DNA from: JAFGKK01 sp964521085
GTDB taxonomy: Bacteria > Chloroflexota > Anaerolineae > Anaerolineales > RBG-16-64-43
Direction of reading: 5' to 3'
Length of the DNA: 64,000 nucleotides
Assembly: GCA_964521085.1 (NCBI GenBank)
Contig: CAZFPL010000014.1
Location: 6,040-70,039, forward strand
The position numbers and the translations under genes are program-made. The notes below the pieces were generated by a model. It was given only the letters and a program-made list of their open reading frames with translations, searched no databases and was not told the origin of the DNA. Positions 7,924-17,880 of the stretch are shown piece after piece (the stretch's first letter is position 1; each line of letters opens with the position of its first letter).

Positions 7924-10380
7924 TCAATGAGCGGTCCCGGCGGGCGTCGATGTGACCGCGATTCCCGGTCCGCCGCATTTCCGCAGGGTGACGTCCGCAT
8001 ACACACCGCTGCGGCCGACTTCTTCCTTCGACGCGTTATAGGCGACGAATTGATACTGCAGCCAGGCCTCGGCGAAGCGGTCGTACTCCGGTATTTTGGC
8101 CGCGGCCAGGGAATAGAAGAATTTATTCTTCTCGGCTGCGTTGAACATCACCCAGCCTTCGTTCCACTTGGTCGTATCGGAGGATTTCTTGTCCGCCAGC
8201 CGGAAGAAGAACAAGACATAGCCTATCTTCTGCGGCGGGTCGATGATCTCCAGCTTGATATCCACCTGTCCCGGATCACAACCGCCCCAGAAGAATTCGG
8301 CGGGATTCACCTCCGGTTTAAATTGCATCCCGGCGGGTTCGAGGGTGGCGTTGGGGGCACCCGCCTCCGTTACCGGAATGCATTGGGAGAATCCCGACGT
8401 GTTTCCGTCCGGGTCGGTGGCCGTGGCCGTGATGAACATCGAGGTGTTCAGGGAACTGGAAGGATAACCTGCATGGAACTCGGCCGACCCGTTCGCGTCT
8501 GTGGTTGCACTGGTGGTTATCAGGTAGCGCTGCCCTTCCCCGTAACCGGAAGGATCGCACGCGTCGCTCGCGTACAGTTCGATCGGATAAGCCGTGTTGG
8601 CTGCGCTATCGAGAGAACCCATGATGACAATGTCGCTCCCCGAGATGACAGCCGAGGTCAAGACGGGATAATTCTGCCGGTTGTTGGCTCCGGTATCCGC
8701 GTCCAGAGGGTCATTCGGGATGACATTCGGTTCGTCGATCGCAATTCCCAGGACTCCGTTAGCGTGGATTTTATTCTGGCTGACGAGATTCCCATTGGCG
8801 CTGCCCATCACCCAGACTCCAAAACCGCCGTTGAAGGCGACGGTGTTGAATTTCACCGTATTATTGTTCGCGTCCCCCCGGATAACGACGCCGTTGTATT
8901 CGTTTCCCAATGCGGCGATTCCGTTCACATCGGTGCCGATGAAATTTCCAATCACCTGGGTATGATCGCGCTCGATGACGATGCCGTTGTTGTGATTTCC
9001 GGATATCTTGTTGCGGTACTGGCCGCTCTCACCGCCGATCACAACGTTCGGAGCCATGACGTGGATGCCGTCCATGTTGCCGACGGCCGCGGTTGCGGTC
9101 GGGTCGGTGCCGATGAAATTCCCCCAGATGTTAACCTGCCCGCTGCTGCATCCGGTGTCTTCGACCAGGATCCCTTCCGCCTGGTTGCCCGAGATGACGT
9201 TCCGGGCTCCGGGTGTTTCGCCCCCGATCTGGATCGTCCCTTCGCAGGAACGCACCTGCACGCCGATGGTGTTCCCGAGCGCGGTGGTTCCGGCCCGGTT
9301 AAGCCCGATCCGATTACCTTCGATCAGGGCCGGCCCGCGGTCGATGGAGATTCCATGGACCGTGTTTCCGGAGATGAGGTTGCTCGCTCCCGCCGTCTCC
9401 CCTCCGATGAGCGTAAGATCGCCTTCGCTGTAGATTCCGTTCACCTTATTGCCCAGCGCCGCATCCCCGGCGGCGTTTGTGCCGACGGTATTGGCCTGGA
9501 TAGTGTTCTTCTGCGACAGTGATCCCAGAATCTCGACACCGTTGCCGTCGTTGGCCGAGATCAGGTTGCCCTCCGGAACCGCAAGCCCGCCGATCGTATT
9601 CTGCGAGGCGCGGACAATCGATATCCCCGGTCCGCCATTCCCCAAGGCCGCCGTCCCCGCGGCATCGGTGCCGATATAGTTTCCCTGGATGGAAGCCCGG
9701 CTCTCGAAACTGCCGCATCCGCCGGCACTGATCTGGATTCCCCCCATCCGGTTGCCGGAAATCACGTTGCGGTCTCCATACGAGCTGCCCCCGATGACGG
9801 CCCGCACGGGGCTGACCGCTGCGCAGGTGATATCGATCCCCCAACCGTTGTTGCTCATGTCGACGTCGGCTCCGCCGTCGGTGCCGATGTAATTTCCCGC
9901 GATGGTCACGTCCGGCGCCTGGATGTTGATTCCGTTGCCCGAGAAATCGACGATGATCAAGCCTCTTACCACGCTGCCCGCCCCTTGGAGCGTTAAACCG
10001 GAAGCGCCTGGCGTGTAGCTGCCTTCGAGTTCGATCAAGGGGGTGTTGGAATACCCCGGCTGCGTGGTGCCATCGATGATCACCGTATTGGTGACGGCCG
10101 GCAGCGCGGAAGTCGGCCGGATCATCTTTAATACTTCCGACCCGGGGATATTGAACCGGATCAGCACCGTCCCCGCCGTGACATTGGCACGCTGGATCGC
10201 CTCGCGCAGGCTGCAGGACCCCCCCGGATTGTTGCATAGTCCCTGTCCGCTATCATCGACCGTGTTTACCTCCAGGGAGAATGCAGGCGTCGGCGTGGGT
10301 GTCGTTCCGCCGCCTCCGCAGGACGAAAGACCCGCAAGGGAAGCGATGAGAACGAACGCGATCCAGAAAGGCTTCCGCAT
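7924..10380 (-). CDS. CSLREA-motif parallel beta-helix lipoprotein, copy B
   Basis: 818 residues. The ATG at 10380 is preceded by AAAGGAGA. The signal peptide ends at lipobox LSSC, followed by Gly and Thr-Pro residues, then GGSCSLREAIQRAN. The beta-helix contains many ISGN/IGTD turns. This is the most divergent of the four copies: its N-terminal linker differs, and its C-terminal domain has changed wording (KIGYVLFFFRLADKKSS) but the same layout. It ends with the short tail VTSTPAGTAH, which resembles the tail of copy C. The tandem arrangement suggests duplication followed by divergence. The likely location is the cell surface; the ligand is unknown. Confidence 0.84.
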   Translation of the reverse strand: MRKPFWIAFVLIASLAGLSSCGGGGTTPTPTPAFSLEVNTVDDSGQGLCNNPGGSCSLREAIQRANVTAGTVLIRFNIPGSEVLKMIRPTSALPAVTNTVIIDGTTQPGYSNTPLIELEGSYTPGASGLTLQGAGSVVRGLIIVDFSGNGINIQAPDVTIAGNYIGTDGGADVDMSNNGWGIDITCAAVSPVRAVIGGSSYGDRNVISGNRMGGIQISAGGCGSFESRASIQGNYIGTDAAGTAALGNGGPGISIVRASQNTIGGLAVPEGNLISANDGNGVEILGSLSQKNTIQANTVGTNAAGDAALGNKVNGIYSEGDLTLIGGETAGASNLISGNTVHGISIDRGPALIEGNRIGLNRAGTTALGNTIGVQVRSCEGTIQIGGETPGARNVISGNQAEGILVEDTGCSSGQVNIWGNFIGTDPTATAAVGNMDGIHVMAPNVVIGGESGQYRNKISGNHNNGIVIERDHTQVIGNFIGTDVNGIAALGNEYNGVVIRGDANNNTVKFNTVAFNGGFGVWVMGSANGNLVSQNKIHANGVLGIAIDEPNVIPNDPLDADTGANNRQNYPVLTSAVISGSDIVIMGSLDSAANTAYPIELYASDACDPSGYGEGQRYLITTSATTDANGSAEFHAGYPSSSLNTSMFITATATDPDGNTSGFSQCIPVTEAGAPNATLEPAGMQFKPEVNPAEFFWGGCDPGQVDIKLEIIDPPQKIGYVLFFFRLADKKSSDTTKWNEGWVMFNAAEKNKFFYSLAAAKIPEYDRFAEAWLQYQFVAYNASKEEVGRSGVYADVTLRKCGGPGIAVTSTPAGTAH

Positions 10381-10441
10381 GGCATTCTCTCCTTTCGGAC
10401 GATCGAACCGGTCCTTCCAACCCGTATGCTTCGCATATCAT

Positions 10442-10476
10442 GGGGAGCAGGCCGTGATTCCACAGGCCTGCTCCCC
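10442..10476 (-). terminator. Hairpin between lipoprotein copies C and B
   Basis: A perfect 12-bp stem (GGGGAGCAGGCC with its complement) and an 11-nt loop lie about 20 nt after the stop of copy C. It is strong enough to end or attenuate transcription, but lacks a T-tract. Confidence 0.5.
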
Positions 10477-10497
10477 TCCAATGCCTAATCCCTGAAA

Positions 10498-12954
10498 TTA
10501 CTTGACGGCTCCGGCGGGTGTCGCCGTGATCGCCGGTCCCGTCCTACCACAAGCCCGGACGGCGACATCCCCGTACACGTCGCTCCGTCCGAGGACTTCC
10601 TGGTTCTTGTTGTAGACGACGAACTGATACTGCAGCACGCCGTCCTCGAACTTGTTGAAATCCACCAGGTCATAGATGGAGAGATCGTAGTAGAAGACGT
10701 TCTTCCCCGCCGCGAGCATGCTCAGACCTTCGCTCCAGTCGGTCTTCTCCCCGGTCTTCGGATTCATCAGCCTTGCGAAGAGCAGGACGTAGCTTATCTC
10801 TTCCGGCGGATTAACGACCTCGACCGAGATTCGCACCGTATCGGGCGTGCAGCGCCCCCAGAAGATTTCCGCCGGGTCGACAAACGGTTTGTAGATCATC
10901 CCGCCGGGTGTTTCGGTGGCAGCCGGACCCTTGCCGGCTTCCGTCATCGGAACGCAATTGGAAAATTCCGATGTGTTTCCATCCGGATCGGTCGCCGTAA
11001 GGGTGAAGAAGTTACCGAAAAGAAAATCCGTCGAAAGATTAATCTCGTGGATTGCGACAAAACCTTGGGCGTCGGTGGTCAGCATGACTTTATTGAACAT
11101 TGACTGCCCTTCCCCAAAGCCCGAGGGGTCGCAGGATGCGTTCGAGAAGAACTCCACCGAGTAGGTGGTGTTGGGCTTGCTGTGCAGTTCCCCCTCGAAG
11201 GTGGTCGATCCGGCGCCCATATCCGCCACGGCGGAGTTAAGGATGGGGTAATTCTGCCGGTTGTTGTCGCCGGAATCGGCATCCAGGTTGTCGTTGGGGA
11301 TCACCGCGTCCTCGTCGATCGCAATCCCGAGCATCTCGTTGTCGTGGATCTGGTTCACCTGGATGGCGTTATTCGTCGCCGTTCCGCTTTCCGAAATCAC
11401 CGCCACGCCGTTCCGGTCGTTGAAGGCGATGGTGTTTCCTGAGGCTGATCCGCCGATTTGGTTTCCGGCTCCCTTGACAAGGATCCCGTTCCCGCCGTTG
11501 CCGAGCGCGCCGGTCCCGGTGGCGTCGGTGCCGATCTTATTCCCCCACACTTTGGCGCCATGGAATAGAAGCACTCCGTCCCCCCCGTTGCCGGAGATTA
11601 AATTCCCCTCGTTCGGCGCGAGAACGGAGCCTCCGATTTGCACGCTAGTAGCGCCCGACCCGATGCCCACCTCGATGCCGACATCGTTTCCCAGGGCGTT
11701 CATTCCGGTGACGTCGGTGCCGATGTAATTGTTTTTAATAACGATCCCGGTCGCCGTGCTGAGGACCGCGATGCCCGAACCGCCGTTCCCCGAAATCAGG
11801 TTCCGTTTTCCCTCGTCGGGACTTCCGATCGTATGGTTGGTCCCATCCACCGCGATGCCGGATTTAATATTTCCCAGCGCTGCCGTCCCGGCCGCATTCG
11901 TTCCGATATAGTTCCCATATACCTCAACGCCGTTCGAATTCTCGTCGATCCGCACGCCCAGGAGCTGGTTTCCGGAAATTACGTTCCTTGCGCCGGTCTC
12001 GCTGCCACCGACCAAAATGGTTTCCGAGGAAACGAGGTTCACACCATTGGCATGGTTGCCCAGGTCGATCGATCCGGTGTGATCGGTGCCGATGTAGTTG
12101 CCTTGGATCTGATCGGTCCAGCCCCCGACGATCTGCACCCCGTCGATCCAATTATCCGCGATGACGTTCCGCAGACCCGAGTTCATCCCTCCGATGAGGA
12201 CCAGATCGGTGTTGACCAGCACCCCGTTGCCGTGGTTTCCAAGCGCAGCCGTTCCGGTCACATCCAAGCCGATCAGGTTGCCCTGCACGTAATCCTTGCC
12301 GCCGCTGTGGATCACAACCCCGCTCCAGAGATTTCCGGAAATGACGTTTCCCCACCCCAGCGCCGGGCTTCCCTGATAAGGCGATGTGTCCCCCCCGATA
12401 TGGTTCCCGTCGCCGTCCACCAGGACGCCGTTGTTTTGGTTGCCCATAGCGATCGTCCCGGTGATGTCGGTGCCGATATAGTTGGAATAGATTTTATTTC
12501 CTCCCGGCGCCGAAATGCGGATGCCGTTGCCGTTGAAGCGGTTAATCACCAGGCCCTTGACGGTGCTTCCTCCTCCTTCGAGCCGCAAACCGTCGATGGC
12601 CCCCGTTCCCGCGGCGCTCCCGTCGATCTCGATCAGAGGACCGGTCGCGTAGCCGGGCTGAGTCGTGCCGTCGATGATCATCGGGATCGTGACGGCCGGA
12701 AGGGCGGACGTTGGGTGGATAGTCTGCGGGCCGCCGCCGCCGATATTGAACGCGATCTTGATCGTCCCGGAGAGGGTGTTCCCCTTGTTGATCGCCTCGC
12801 GCAGGCTGCAATGAGTCGAATCGCACGCGCCGTCGTCGGCGTCGTTGTTGGAATTGACCGTCAGGGTCGTGCTTCCTCCGCCGCACGCGGAAAGTATTGC
12901 GCCGAGAATGATCACCCACAACAGGACGAGCAAACGCTTTGGAAGGGGGTTCAT
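10498..12954 (-). CDS. CSLREA-motif parallel beta-helix lipoprotein, copy C
   Basis: 818 residues; the ATG at 12954 follows AAGGAGA. Lipobox LSAC is followed by GGGS, then THCSLREAINKGN. The beta-helix region carries repeated GNVISGN and IGTDxTGTxALGN units. The C-terminal domain (EEISYVLLFARLMNPKTG, then FYYDLSIYDLVDF) closely matches copy A. The first 80 codons are nearly identical to copy D at the DNA level, showing recent duplication or gene conversion. It sits 90 nt downstream of copy D with no T-tailed terminator between them, so the two may be co-transcribed. Confidence 0.85.
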   Translation of the reverse strand: MNPLPKRLLVLLWVIILGAILSACGGGSTTLTVNSNNDADDGACDSTHCSLREAINKGNTLSGTIKIAFNIGGGGPQTIHPTSALPAVTIPMIIDGTTQPGYATGPLIEIDGSAAGTGAIDGLRLEGGGSTVKGLVINRFNGNGIRISAPGGNKIYSNYIGTDITGTIAMGNQNNGVLVDGDGNHIGGDTSPYQGSPALGWGNVISGNLWSGVVIHSGGKDYVQGNLIGLDVTGTAALGNHGNGVLVNTDLVLIGGMNSGLRNVIADNWIDGVQIVGGWTDQIQGNYIGTDHTGSIDLGNHANGVNLVSSETILVGGSETGARNVISGNQLLGVRIDENSNGVEVYGNYIGTNAAGTAALGNIKSGIAVDGTNHTIGSPDEGKRNLISGNGGSGIAVLSTATGIVIKNNYIGTDVTGMNALGNDVGIEVGIGSGATSVQIGGSVLAPNEGNLISGNGGDGVLLFHGAKVWGNKIGTDATGTGALGNGGNGILVKGAGNQIGGSASGNTIAFNDRNGVAVISESGTATNNAIQVNQIHDNEMLGIAIDEDAVIPNDNLDADSGDNNRQNYPILNSAVADMGAGSTTFEGELHSKPNTTYSVEFFSNASCDPSGFGEGQSMFNKVMLTTDAQGFVAIHEINLSTDFLFGNFFTLTATDPDGNTSEFSNCVPMTEAGKGPAATETPGGMIYKPFVDPAEIFWGRCTPDTVRISVEVVNPPEEISYVLLFARLMNPKTGEKTDWSEGLSMLAAGKNVFYYDLSIYDLVDFNKFEDGVLQYQFVVYNKNQEVLGRSDVYGDVAVRACGRTGPAITATPAGAVK

Positions 12955-13044
12955 GGCAACTTCTCCTTTTTGGGCTGCAGAAGGATCTGCTTGGAAATCA
13001 GGTTGTCCACGGAACAGTGTCCGGTGGTTTTATTCGGCCTTCTT

Positions 13045-15642
13045 CTACCCGGCGACTCCCGGCACCCGCCCGCAGCGTTTGAACGATATATTCCCGAACA
13101 CTTCGCTGGTGCCGAGTTTATTCTTATCCCCGTCATACACGACAAACTGGTACTGCAGCCACGCATCCTCGAATTTGGTGTAGTCCGGGACGTCGAACGA
13201 CGAAAGGTCGTAGTAGAAGCGGTTCTTCCCCGCGCCGATCATCGTCAGCCCTTCGCTCCAGTTTGTTTTTTCGCCGGTCTTTTTGTCCATCAGCCGCACA
13301 AAGAGCAGGACATAGCCGATCGGTTTGGGCGAATTGAAAACATCCACCGTAATCTGGACGGTATTCGGTTCGCAGTTGCCGTAGAAGATCTCAAGCGGGT
13401 TGACGGTCGGCTCGAAGACCATCGCGGCGGGCGTCGGCGTCTCCGTGACGGCGCCCTTCTCCGTGATCGGGATGCAATTGGAGAATTCCGAGGTGTCCCC
13501 GGCCGGATCGGTCGCCGTGACGGTGATGAAGCTGCCCGCGATGAAATGAATCGGGTCATACAGAGCCGTGACATCGGCATGCCCGCCCGCGTCGGTGGTC
13601 ACCGTCGCGGATGCGACCATCTGCTCGCCCTCCCCGTATCCCGATGGATCACAGGATGTGTTCGTGAAGAACTCGACCGTGTACTGTGTAAGCGGCGCGC
13701 TGTCGAGCTGGGCCGAGAGCGCCGTCTGCCCCGCAATCGGATCATGGACTGCGGAGGACATGAGCGGGTAATTTTGGAGGTTGTTGTCGCCCGCATCCGG
13801 ATCGCCCGGATCATTGGCAAGCACAGTGTCCCCGCCGAGCGCGATCCCCAGCCCGGCGTTGTCCCAAATGTTATTTCCGTCGATGAAGTTGCCTGTCGCG
13901 CTGCCGCTTTCGGTGATCACCGCGACGCCGTGCCCGCCGTTGTGGGCGATAGAGTTCGGTTCATGGGGCGTACCGATCAGGTTGTTGTCCCCCTTGACGA
14001 GGATTCCATCCCCGCCGTTGGGCAGCTCGTTCAGGCCGCTCTGGTCCATCCCGATCATATTCCCGTACACTTTGGCGTTGTTGTACAACAGCAATCCTTC
14101 TTGAAGGTTGCCCGAGATCAGATTCCCTTCGCCGTAAATGCTTCCGCCGATGAGCACATCGTAAGCGCCCGCGCTAAGGCCGATTTCGATCCCGATATCG
14201 TTTCCCACCGCGAGGTGTCCATCCGCATCCGTGCCGATGCGGTTGTCCTGGATCACGATTCCCGTCGCCGGGCTGACCACCGAAATCCCGGCCCCGCCAT
14301 TGCCCGAAATGAGGTTCCCCTTTCCCGAGGCACCGATCTGATGGTTGGTTCCCGATACGTGCATGCCGCTCTTGATGTTTTTCAGCGCGGCCGTCCCGGC
14401 GGCGTTGGTACCGATCCTGTTCCCGTACACGGTGACGTCGTTCGAACCATCCTCAATCCAAATGCCGACGATTCCGTTCCCGGAGATCACGTTTCGCGCG
14501 CCCGCATCTGTTCCGCCGACCAGAACGCCTCCCTGGCTCATGATGAACACCCCGTTCCGGTGGTTGCCGACCGCCGCGGTTCCGGCGCGGTTCGTGCCAA
14601 TGAAATTGCCGGCCACTTCGACGGAATCGGCATTGATTCCGATGCCGTCGAGGAAGTTGTCCGAGATGATATTTCCCTCCCCGGCGCTCGTCCCTCCGAC
14701 GAGGGTCAGATTGGCGCCGATCAAAACGCCGTTTTCGTGGTTCCCCAATCCGGCCGTTCCGGCGGCGTTCAGGCCGATCAAATTGCCCTTGACGTCGTTC
14801 GTCGCGCCGCTGATCGAGACGCCGTTCTTGAGGTTGGCGGAGATCACGTTTCCGGTGGAGCCCAGTTGTCCGCCGATCCGGTTTTCGCCGCCGGCCACCA
14901 GGACTCCGTTACCGTGATTTCCCAACGCGCCCGTCCCGGCGGCGTCGATGCCGATGTAGTTGTCGATCACCGTGTTCCCGTTGGTAAGAATCCGGATCCC
15001 CGCATCCAAGTTGCCCGAAATGACGTTCCGTTCCAGGGCTCCCGTTCCGCCAATGGTGTTCTCATCCCCGCTGTTGATCAGGATGCCGGCGGACAAAGAG
15101 CCCGTCTGGGTGCCGTTCCCCGCCGCGTTCATTCCAGTCCGGTCGGTGCCGATGTAACATCCCAGGATCCGGTTCTCCCCCTTAAGACTGAGGCGGATTC
15201 CGTTTCCTTCGAAGCGGTTGATCGCGAGCGCCTTCACGGTCGATTTTCCGCCGATGATGGCCAAGCCGTCGAAAAACGCGTCTCCGCCCAGGGTAATCGC
15301 CAGGATGCCGTCCAGTTCGATCAGCGGCGTGGAAACGTATCCGGGCTGGGTGGAGCCGTCGATCGTCATCGGGGCCGTGACCATCGGCAGACCATAGGTC
15401 GGCTGGATAGTTTGCGGGCCGCCGCCGCCGATGTTGAACGCGATCGTAATCGTTCCGGAGAGGGTGTTCCCCTTGTTGATCGCCTCGCGCAGGCTGCAAT
15501 GAGTCGAATTGCACACGCCGTCGTCGGCGTCGTTGTTGGAATTGACCGTCAAGGTCGTGCTTCCTCCGCCGCACGCGGAAAGAATTACGCTTAAAACGAT
15601 CAGGAAAAGCGGAACCATCAGGCGTTTCGGGAAGGGTTTCAC
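13045..15642 (-). CDS. CSLREA-motif parallel beta-helix lipoprotein, copy D
   Basis: 865 residues, starting with GTG at 15642 behind AAGGAGA; the same Lys-Pro-Lys-Arg signal peptide start as in copies A and C supports this codon. Lipobox LSAC, GGGS linker and THCSLREAINKGN follow. The beta-helix has the same turn motifs as the others. The C-terminal domain is PKPIGYVLLFVRLMDKKTG. It is the promoter-proximal copy of the cluster. A TATATT (minus strand, 15805-15810) about 160 nt upstream could be a -10 box, and a 10-bp hairpin at 15708-15733 lies in the leader. Function is unknown. Confidence 0.85.
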   Translation of the reverse strand: MKPFPKRLMVPLFLIVLSVILSACGGGSTTLTVNSNNDADDGVCNSTHCSLREAINKGNTLSGTITIAFNIGGGGPQTIQPTYGLPMVTAPMTIDGSTQPGYVSTPLIELDGILAITLGGDAFFDGLAIIGGKSTVKALAINRFEGNGIRLSLKGENRILGCYIGTDRTGMNAAGNGTQTGSLSAGILINSGDENTIGGTGALERNVISGNLDAGIRILTNGNTVIDNYIGIDAAGTGALGNHGNGVLVAGGENRIGGQLGSTGNVISANLKNGVSISGATNDVKGNLIGLNAAGTAGLGNHENGVLIGANLTLVGGTSAGEGNIISDNFLDGIGINADSVEVAGNFIGTNRAGTAAVGNHRNGVFIMSQGGVLVGGTDAGARNVISGNGIVGIWIEDGSNDVTVYGNRIGTNAAGTAALKNIKSGMHVSGTNHQIGASGKGNLISGNGGAGISVVSPATGIVIQDNRIGTDADGHLAVGNDIGIEIGLSAGAYDVLIGGSIYGEGNLISGNLQEGLLLYNNAKVYGNMIGMDQSGLNELPNGGDGILVKGDNNLIGTPHEPNSIAHNGGHGVAVITESGSATGNFIDGNNIWDNAGLGIALGGDTVLANDPGDPDAGDNNLQNYPLMSSAVHDPIAGQTALSAQLDSAPLTQYTVEFFTNTSCDPSGYGEGEQMVASATVTTDAGGHADVTALYDPIHFIAGSFITVTATDPAGDTSEFSNCIPITEKGAVTETPTPAAMVFEPTVNPLEIFYGNCEPNTVQITVDVFNSPKPIGYVLLFVRLMDKKTGEKTNWSEGLTMIGAGKNRFYYDLSSFDVPDYTKFEDAWLQYQFVVYDGDKNKLGTSEVFGNISFKRCGRVPGVAG

Positions 15643-16213
15643 GGCATTCTCTCCTTCTTTATGGAATCAGCTTCGGCTATCGAGCCTTAAAAAATCCGTT
15701 TGCAGGAAACCGGCTGAAGTCCTCAGCCCGGTTGATCGCCGGGGAGTGGAAAAATCCCGGCCCCTTACCCCATACCGGCTGAAAAATATTCACCGGCACT
15801 AATTAATATAACGAATTAAGTCTTGAAAAAACCTCTACAAAATCCCCAAATTACCTCCAGGACGAGGGGGATAGATGCTTCCAACCCAGCAATCGGCTAT
15901 TTCGGGGCGGACCCCGTTCAAAAGAGAGCTATCCAAGAAGCGACCTGCATTCCCAGTATAGATTAAACGGGAAAAACCGACCTCTATTACAGGCGAATCG
16001 AACCTCACGGAGAGCATGCCATAAATCCGACAACCGGCGCTTCACGACCGGATCCACCCAGCCCTTCGGGAAGGCCGCGAGGCCGCGGATGCGGGCGGCG
16101 TTTTCCCGGATTCCACGGCCGAAGATCCCGCCCAGTCCATAGAATCATTCCGGGCAGGGGAGATCTTCTCACCCTGCCCGGAATATCAGATCCAAGATTA
16201 GCCCATACCGGTA
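15643..16213. other. Non-coding stretch upstream of the beta-helix cluster
   Basis: About 570 nt without a convincing gene. It contains the leader hairpin (15708-15733), a possible minus-strand -10 (15805-15810) and, near the far end, the hairpin after the sigma-operon membrane gene. A 60-codon minus-strand frame at 15835-16017 has no ribosome site and was not accepted. Confidence 0.5.
16148..16183 (-). terminator. Hairpin downstream of the ECF operon
   Basis: A perfect 12-bp stem (TTCCGGGCAGGG and its complement) with a 12-nt loop lies 30 nt after the stop at 16214. There is no T-tract after it on the minus strand, so termination is likely but not certain. Confidence 0.55.
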
Positions 16214-17287
16214 TTACGCCGCTTTTTCCACAGCCTCAGATCCGGGAACCGACACCGGGATTTCGCGATAAGCCAAAGTCCAGGCGGTCGACATGTAGGT
16301 TTCGCGCAGCCCCCGCAGGAAGAGCGATGGGATGCCCACGATCAGAGACAGGATGAACAAGAACACCAGCCCGCCCACGAGAACCGCCGTGAGCTGCGAC
16401 CCGGCCTGCAGCAGCAGGTACAACCCGACCCCTGCTCCCCCTCCCACCACCGCACCGATGATCACCAGCACAATCCCGACCGGGATCATCAAAACGGCGT
16501 ATCCGATGTAGATCGCCAGCAGCAGCAGCCACATCAGGAAGAGATCCTTGAGATTCGCCCGGATGGTGGCAAAACCGCGCCGGAAACTATCCAGCACGCC
16601 GTTCCCGCCAAGGACGCATTCCCGGTAAAAAACCTCGCGCGCCATGGCGAGCGCGATCGCGAGCAGGATCGCCGCGAACACCACCAGGAACCCGAGTCCG
16701 ATCGCCAACACGATCCCGGCGATCGTACCGATGCCCCCGAAGGCCAAGCTAAGCAGGACGGGAGCCGCGACGAACAGCATCGCCAACAGGATGCCGGAAA
16801 ACACCGGCAGGAAGATCAGCAGGTCGATCAGGAACAAGCGTCCTGCCGGCCTGGACCACCCGAGCCGGAACCCTTCCCGCCAGGCCACTTTCTCGCCGCT
16901 GCTTTCGTAGCGGTCGACCATCCGGATGAGAGCCGTCTGGCTGACATAGCGCAAGACGATGAAGAGCACGACCACGAGCAGCGCAAGGCAGACCAGCGCG
17001 ATTGCTACACCGATGATGGTGTTGATGGTTTCCTGCGGCAGCGGTTTGACCGTCAGATCGTACAATTCCCGGACGGCATCCCGGATTCCGGACGGCAGCT
17101 GTTCGATCTCCGTCGGAGTCATTCCCCGCGGCCAATCCGAGTTGATGGATACTCTTCCTCCGCTGTCTCCGTTGTTTCCGCTGAAGGTTCCACCGGCGGT
17201 CAGCGCGAGGAGGATTCCGAACACCCAAAGAGTCTTATACGACCAGAGGATGTTCCAAGCCCGTTTGAGAATTCGCATGTGGTTCAT
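16214..17287 (-). CDS. Polytopic membrane protein of the ECF sigma operon
   Basis: 357 residues. The ATG at 17287 (MNHMRILKRAW) is favoured over an upstream one because AAAGGAG lies at the right distance. One hydrophobic segment near residues 18-35 is followed by an extracytoplasmic loop. At least five further long hydrophobic segments follow from about residue 90, rich in Ile/Leu/Val/Ala/Gly, separated by short charged loops. The pattern resembles uncharacterised DUF membrane proteins seen next to stress sigma factors. It starts 14 nt after the anti-sigma gene, so it is the third gene of that operon. I do not recognise an enzymatic motif; a role in envelope stress is inferred from context only. 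Confidence 0.75.
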   Translation of the reverse strand: MNHMRILKRAWNILWSYKTLWVFGILLALTAGGTFSGNNGDSGGRVSINSDWPRGMTPTEIEQLPSGIRDAVRELYDLTVKPLPQETINTIIGVAIALVCLALLVVVLFIVLRYVSQTALIRMVDRYESSGEKVAWREGFRLGWSRPAGRLFLIDLLIFLPVFSGILLAMLFVAAPVLLSLAFGGIGTIAGIVLAIGLGFLVVFAAILLAIALAMAREVFYRECVLGGNGVLDSFRRGFATIRANLKDLFLMWLLLLAIYIGYAVLMIPVGIVLVIIGAVVGGGAGVGLYLLLQAGSQLTAVLVGGLVFLFILSLIVGIPSLFLRGLRETYMSTAWTLAYREIPVSVPGSEAVEKAA

Positions 17288-17301
17288 GATAAACACTCCT
17301 T

Positions 17302-17880
17302 TCATCTACCATTGGAAGATCCGGAGGTTCGATGGTCGACCCACCACCCAGCGAACCATCCGGTGAACAAAAGACTTACGACCAACAGGGTTATCCAACC
17401 GCTAAGCACGTTCCAACTGCTCCATCCCGGAGTGCCCAGCCATTGCATCCCATCCCGGACAATCTCCGGCATGGCGAGTTGTGGAATTCCAGCCGACAAC
17501 CCTTCCATAACCGCCTCTCCTGCCCCCGGTATCCATTCCAACACGCCGCTGACGATCATGACAGTCTGGATAAATACCCAAACCAGGATCAGTGCGATCG
17601 GGATCATCCCCCAAGCGACGGCGGACGGGCGGCCAACCAGCCGGCGGACAGGCGGTTTGCGCTGCAGCCGCAGACCGACTTCCGCAACGAAACGCGACTC
17701 GCTTTTGAGACCCTCGGCGGTCGGTTCCACCCGCAGCAGCGGGGAGAGCGCGCGCCGCTGCTCGAGTTCCGCCTTGCATGCCGGGCAGCTTTTCAGATGT
17801 GCTTCCGCTTGCCGGATTTGCAGGGCGTTCAATTCGCCATCCCGATAGGCATCCAGCCATTGTTCCAAGTGTCCGTTCAT
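17302..17880 (-). CDS. Anti-sigma factor with zinc-finger (zf-HC2-like) domain
   Basis: 192 residues. The N-terminus has the anti-sigma zinc motif HLKSCPACKAEL preceded by residues of the WLDAYRDGEL helix, as in ZAS-type anti-sigma factors that hold an ECF sigma inactive. A single long hydrophobic segment (about residues 87-110) should span the membrane, and a second one lies near the C-terminus, leaving a short outer loop as a possible stress sensor. The ATG at 17880 overlaps the sigma stop codon as ATGA, and GGAGG precedes it, showing translational coupling with the sigma gene. Confidence 0.85.
   Translation of the reverse strand: MNGHLEQWLDAYRDGELNALQIRQAEAHLKSCPACKAELEQRRALSPLLRVEPTAEGLKSESRFVAEVGLRLQRKPPVRRLVGRPSAVAWGMIPIALILVWVFIQTVMIVSGVLEWIPGAGEAVMEGLSAGIPQLAMPEIVRDGMQWLGTPGWSSWNVLSGWITLLVVSLLFTGWFAGWWVDHRTSGSSNGR

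Noticed and set aside
5068..9522. A 1484-codon plus-strand open frame opposite the beta-helix genes
   Set aside because: It is antisense to two genes with signal peptides and family motifs. Its product is a low-complexity Arg/Asp/Val/Gly sequence, the typical mirror of repeat-rich GC-rich genes.
11638..15594. A 1318-codon plus-strand open frame opposite copies C and D
   Set aside because: Same reason: mirror of the beta-helix repeats, no start signal, no recognisable domain.
5230..15642. Regularly spaced repeats suggesting a CRISPR array
   Set aside because: The repeats are degenerate, in frame and encode beta-helix turns (IGTNAAGTAALGN). They are not identical direct repeats with unique spacers.
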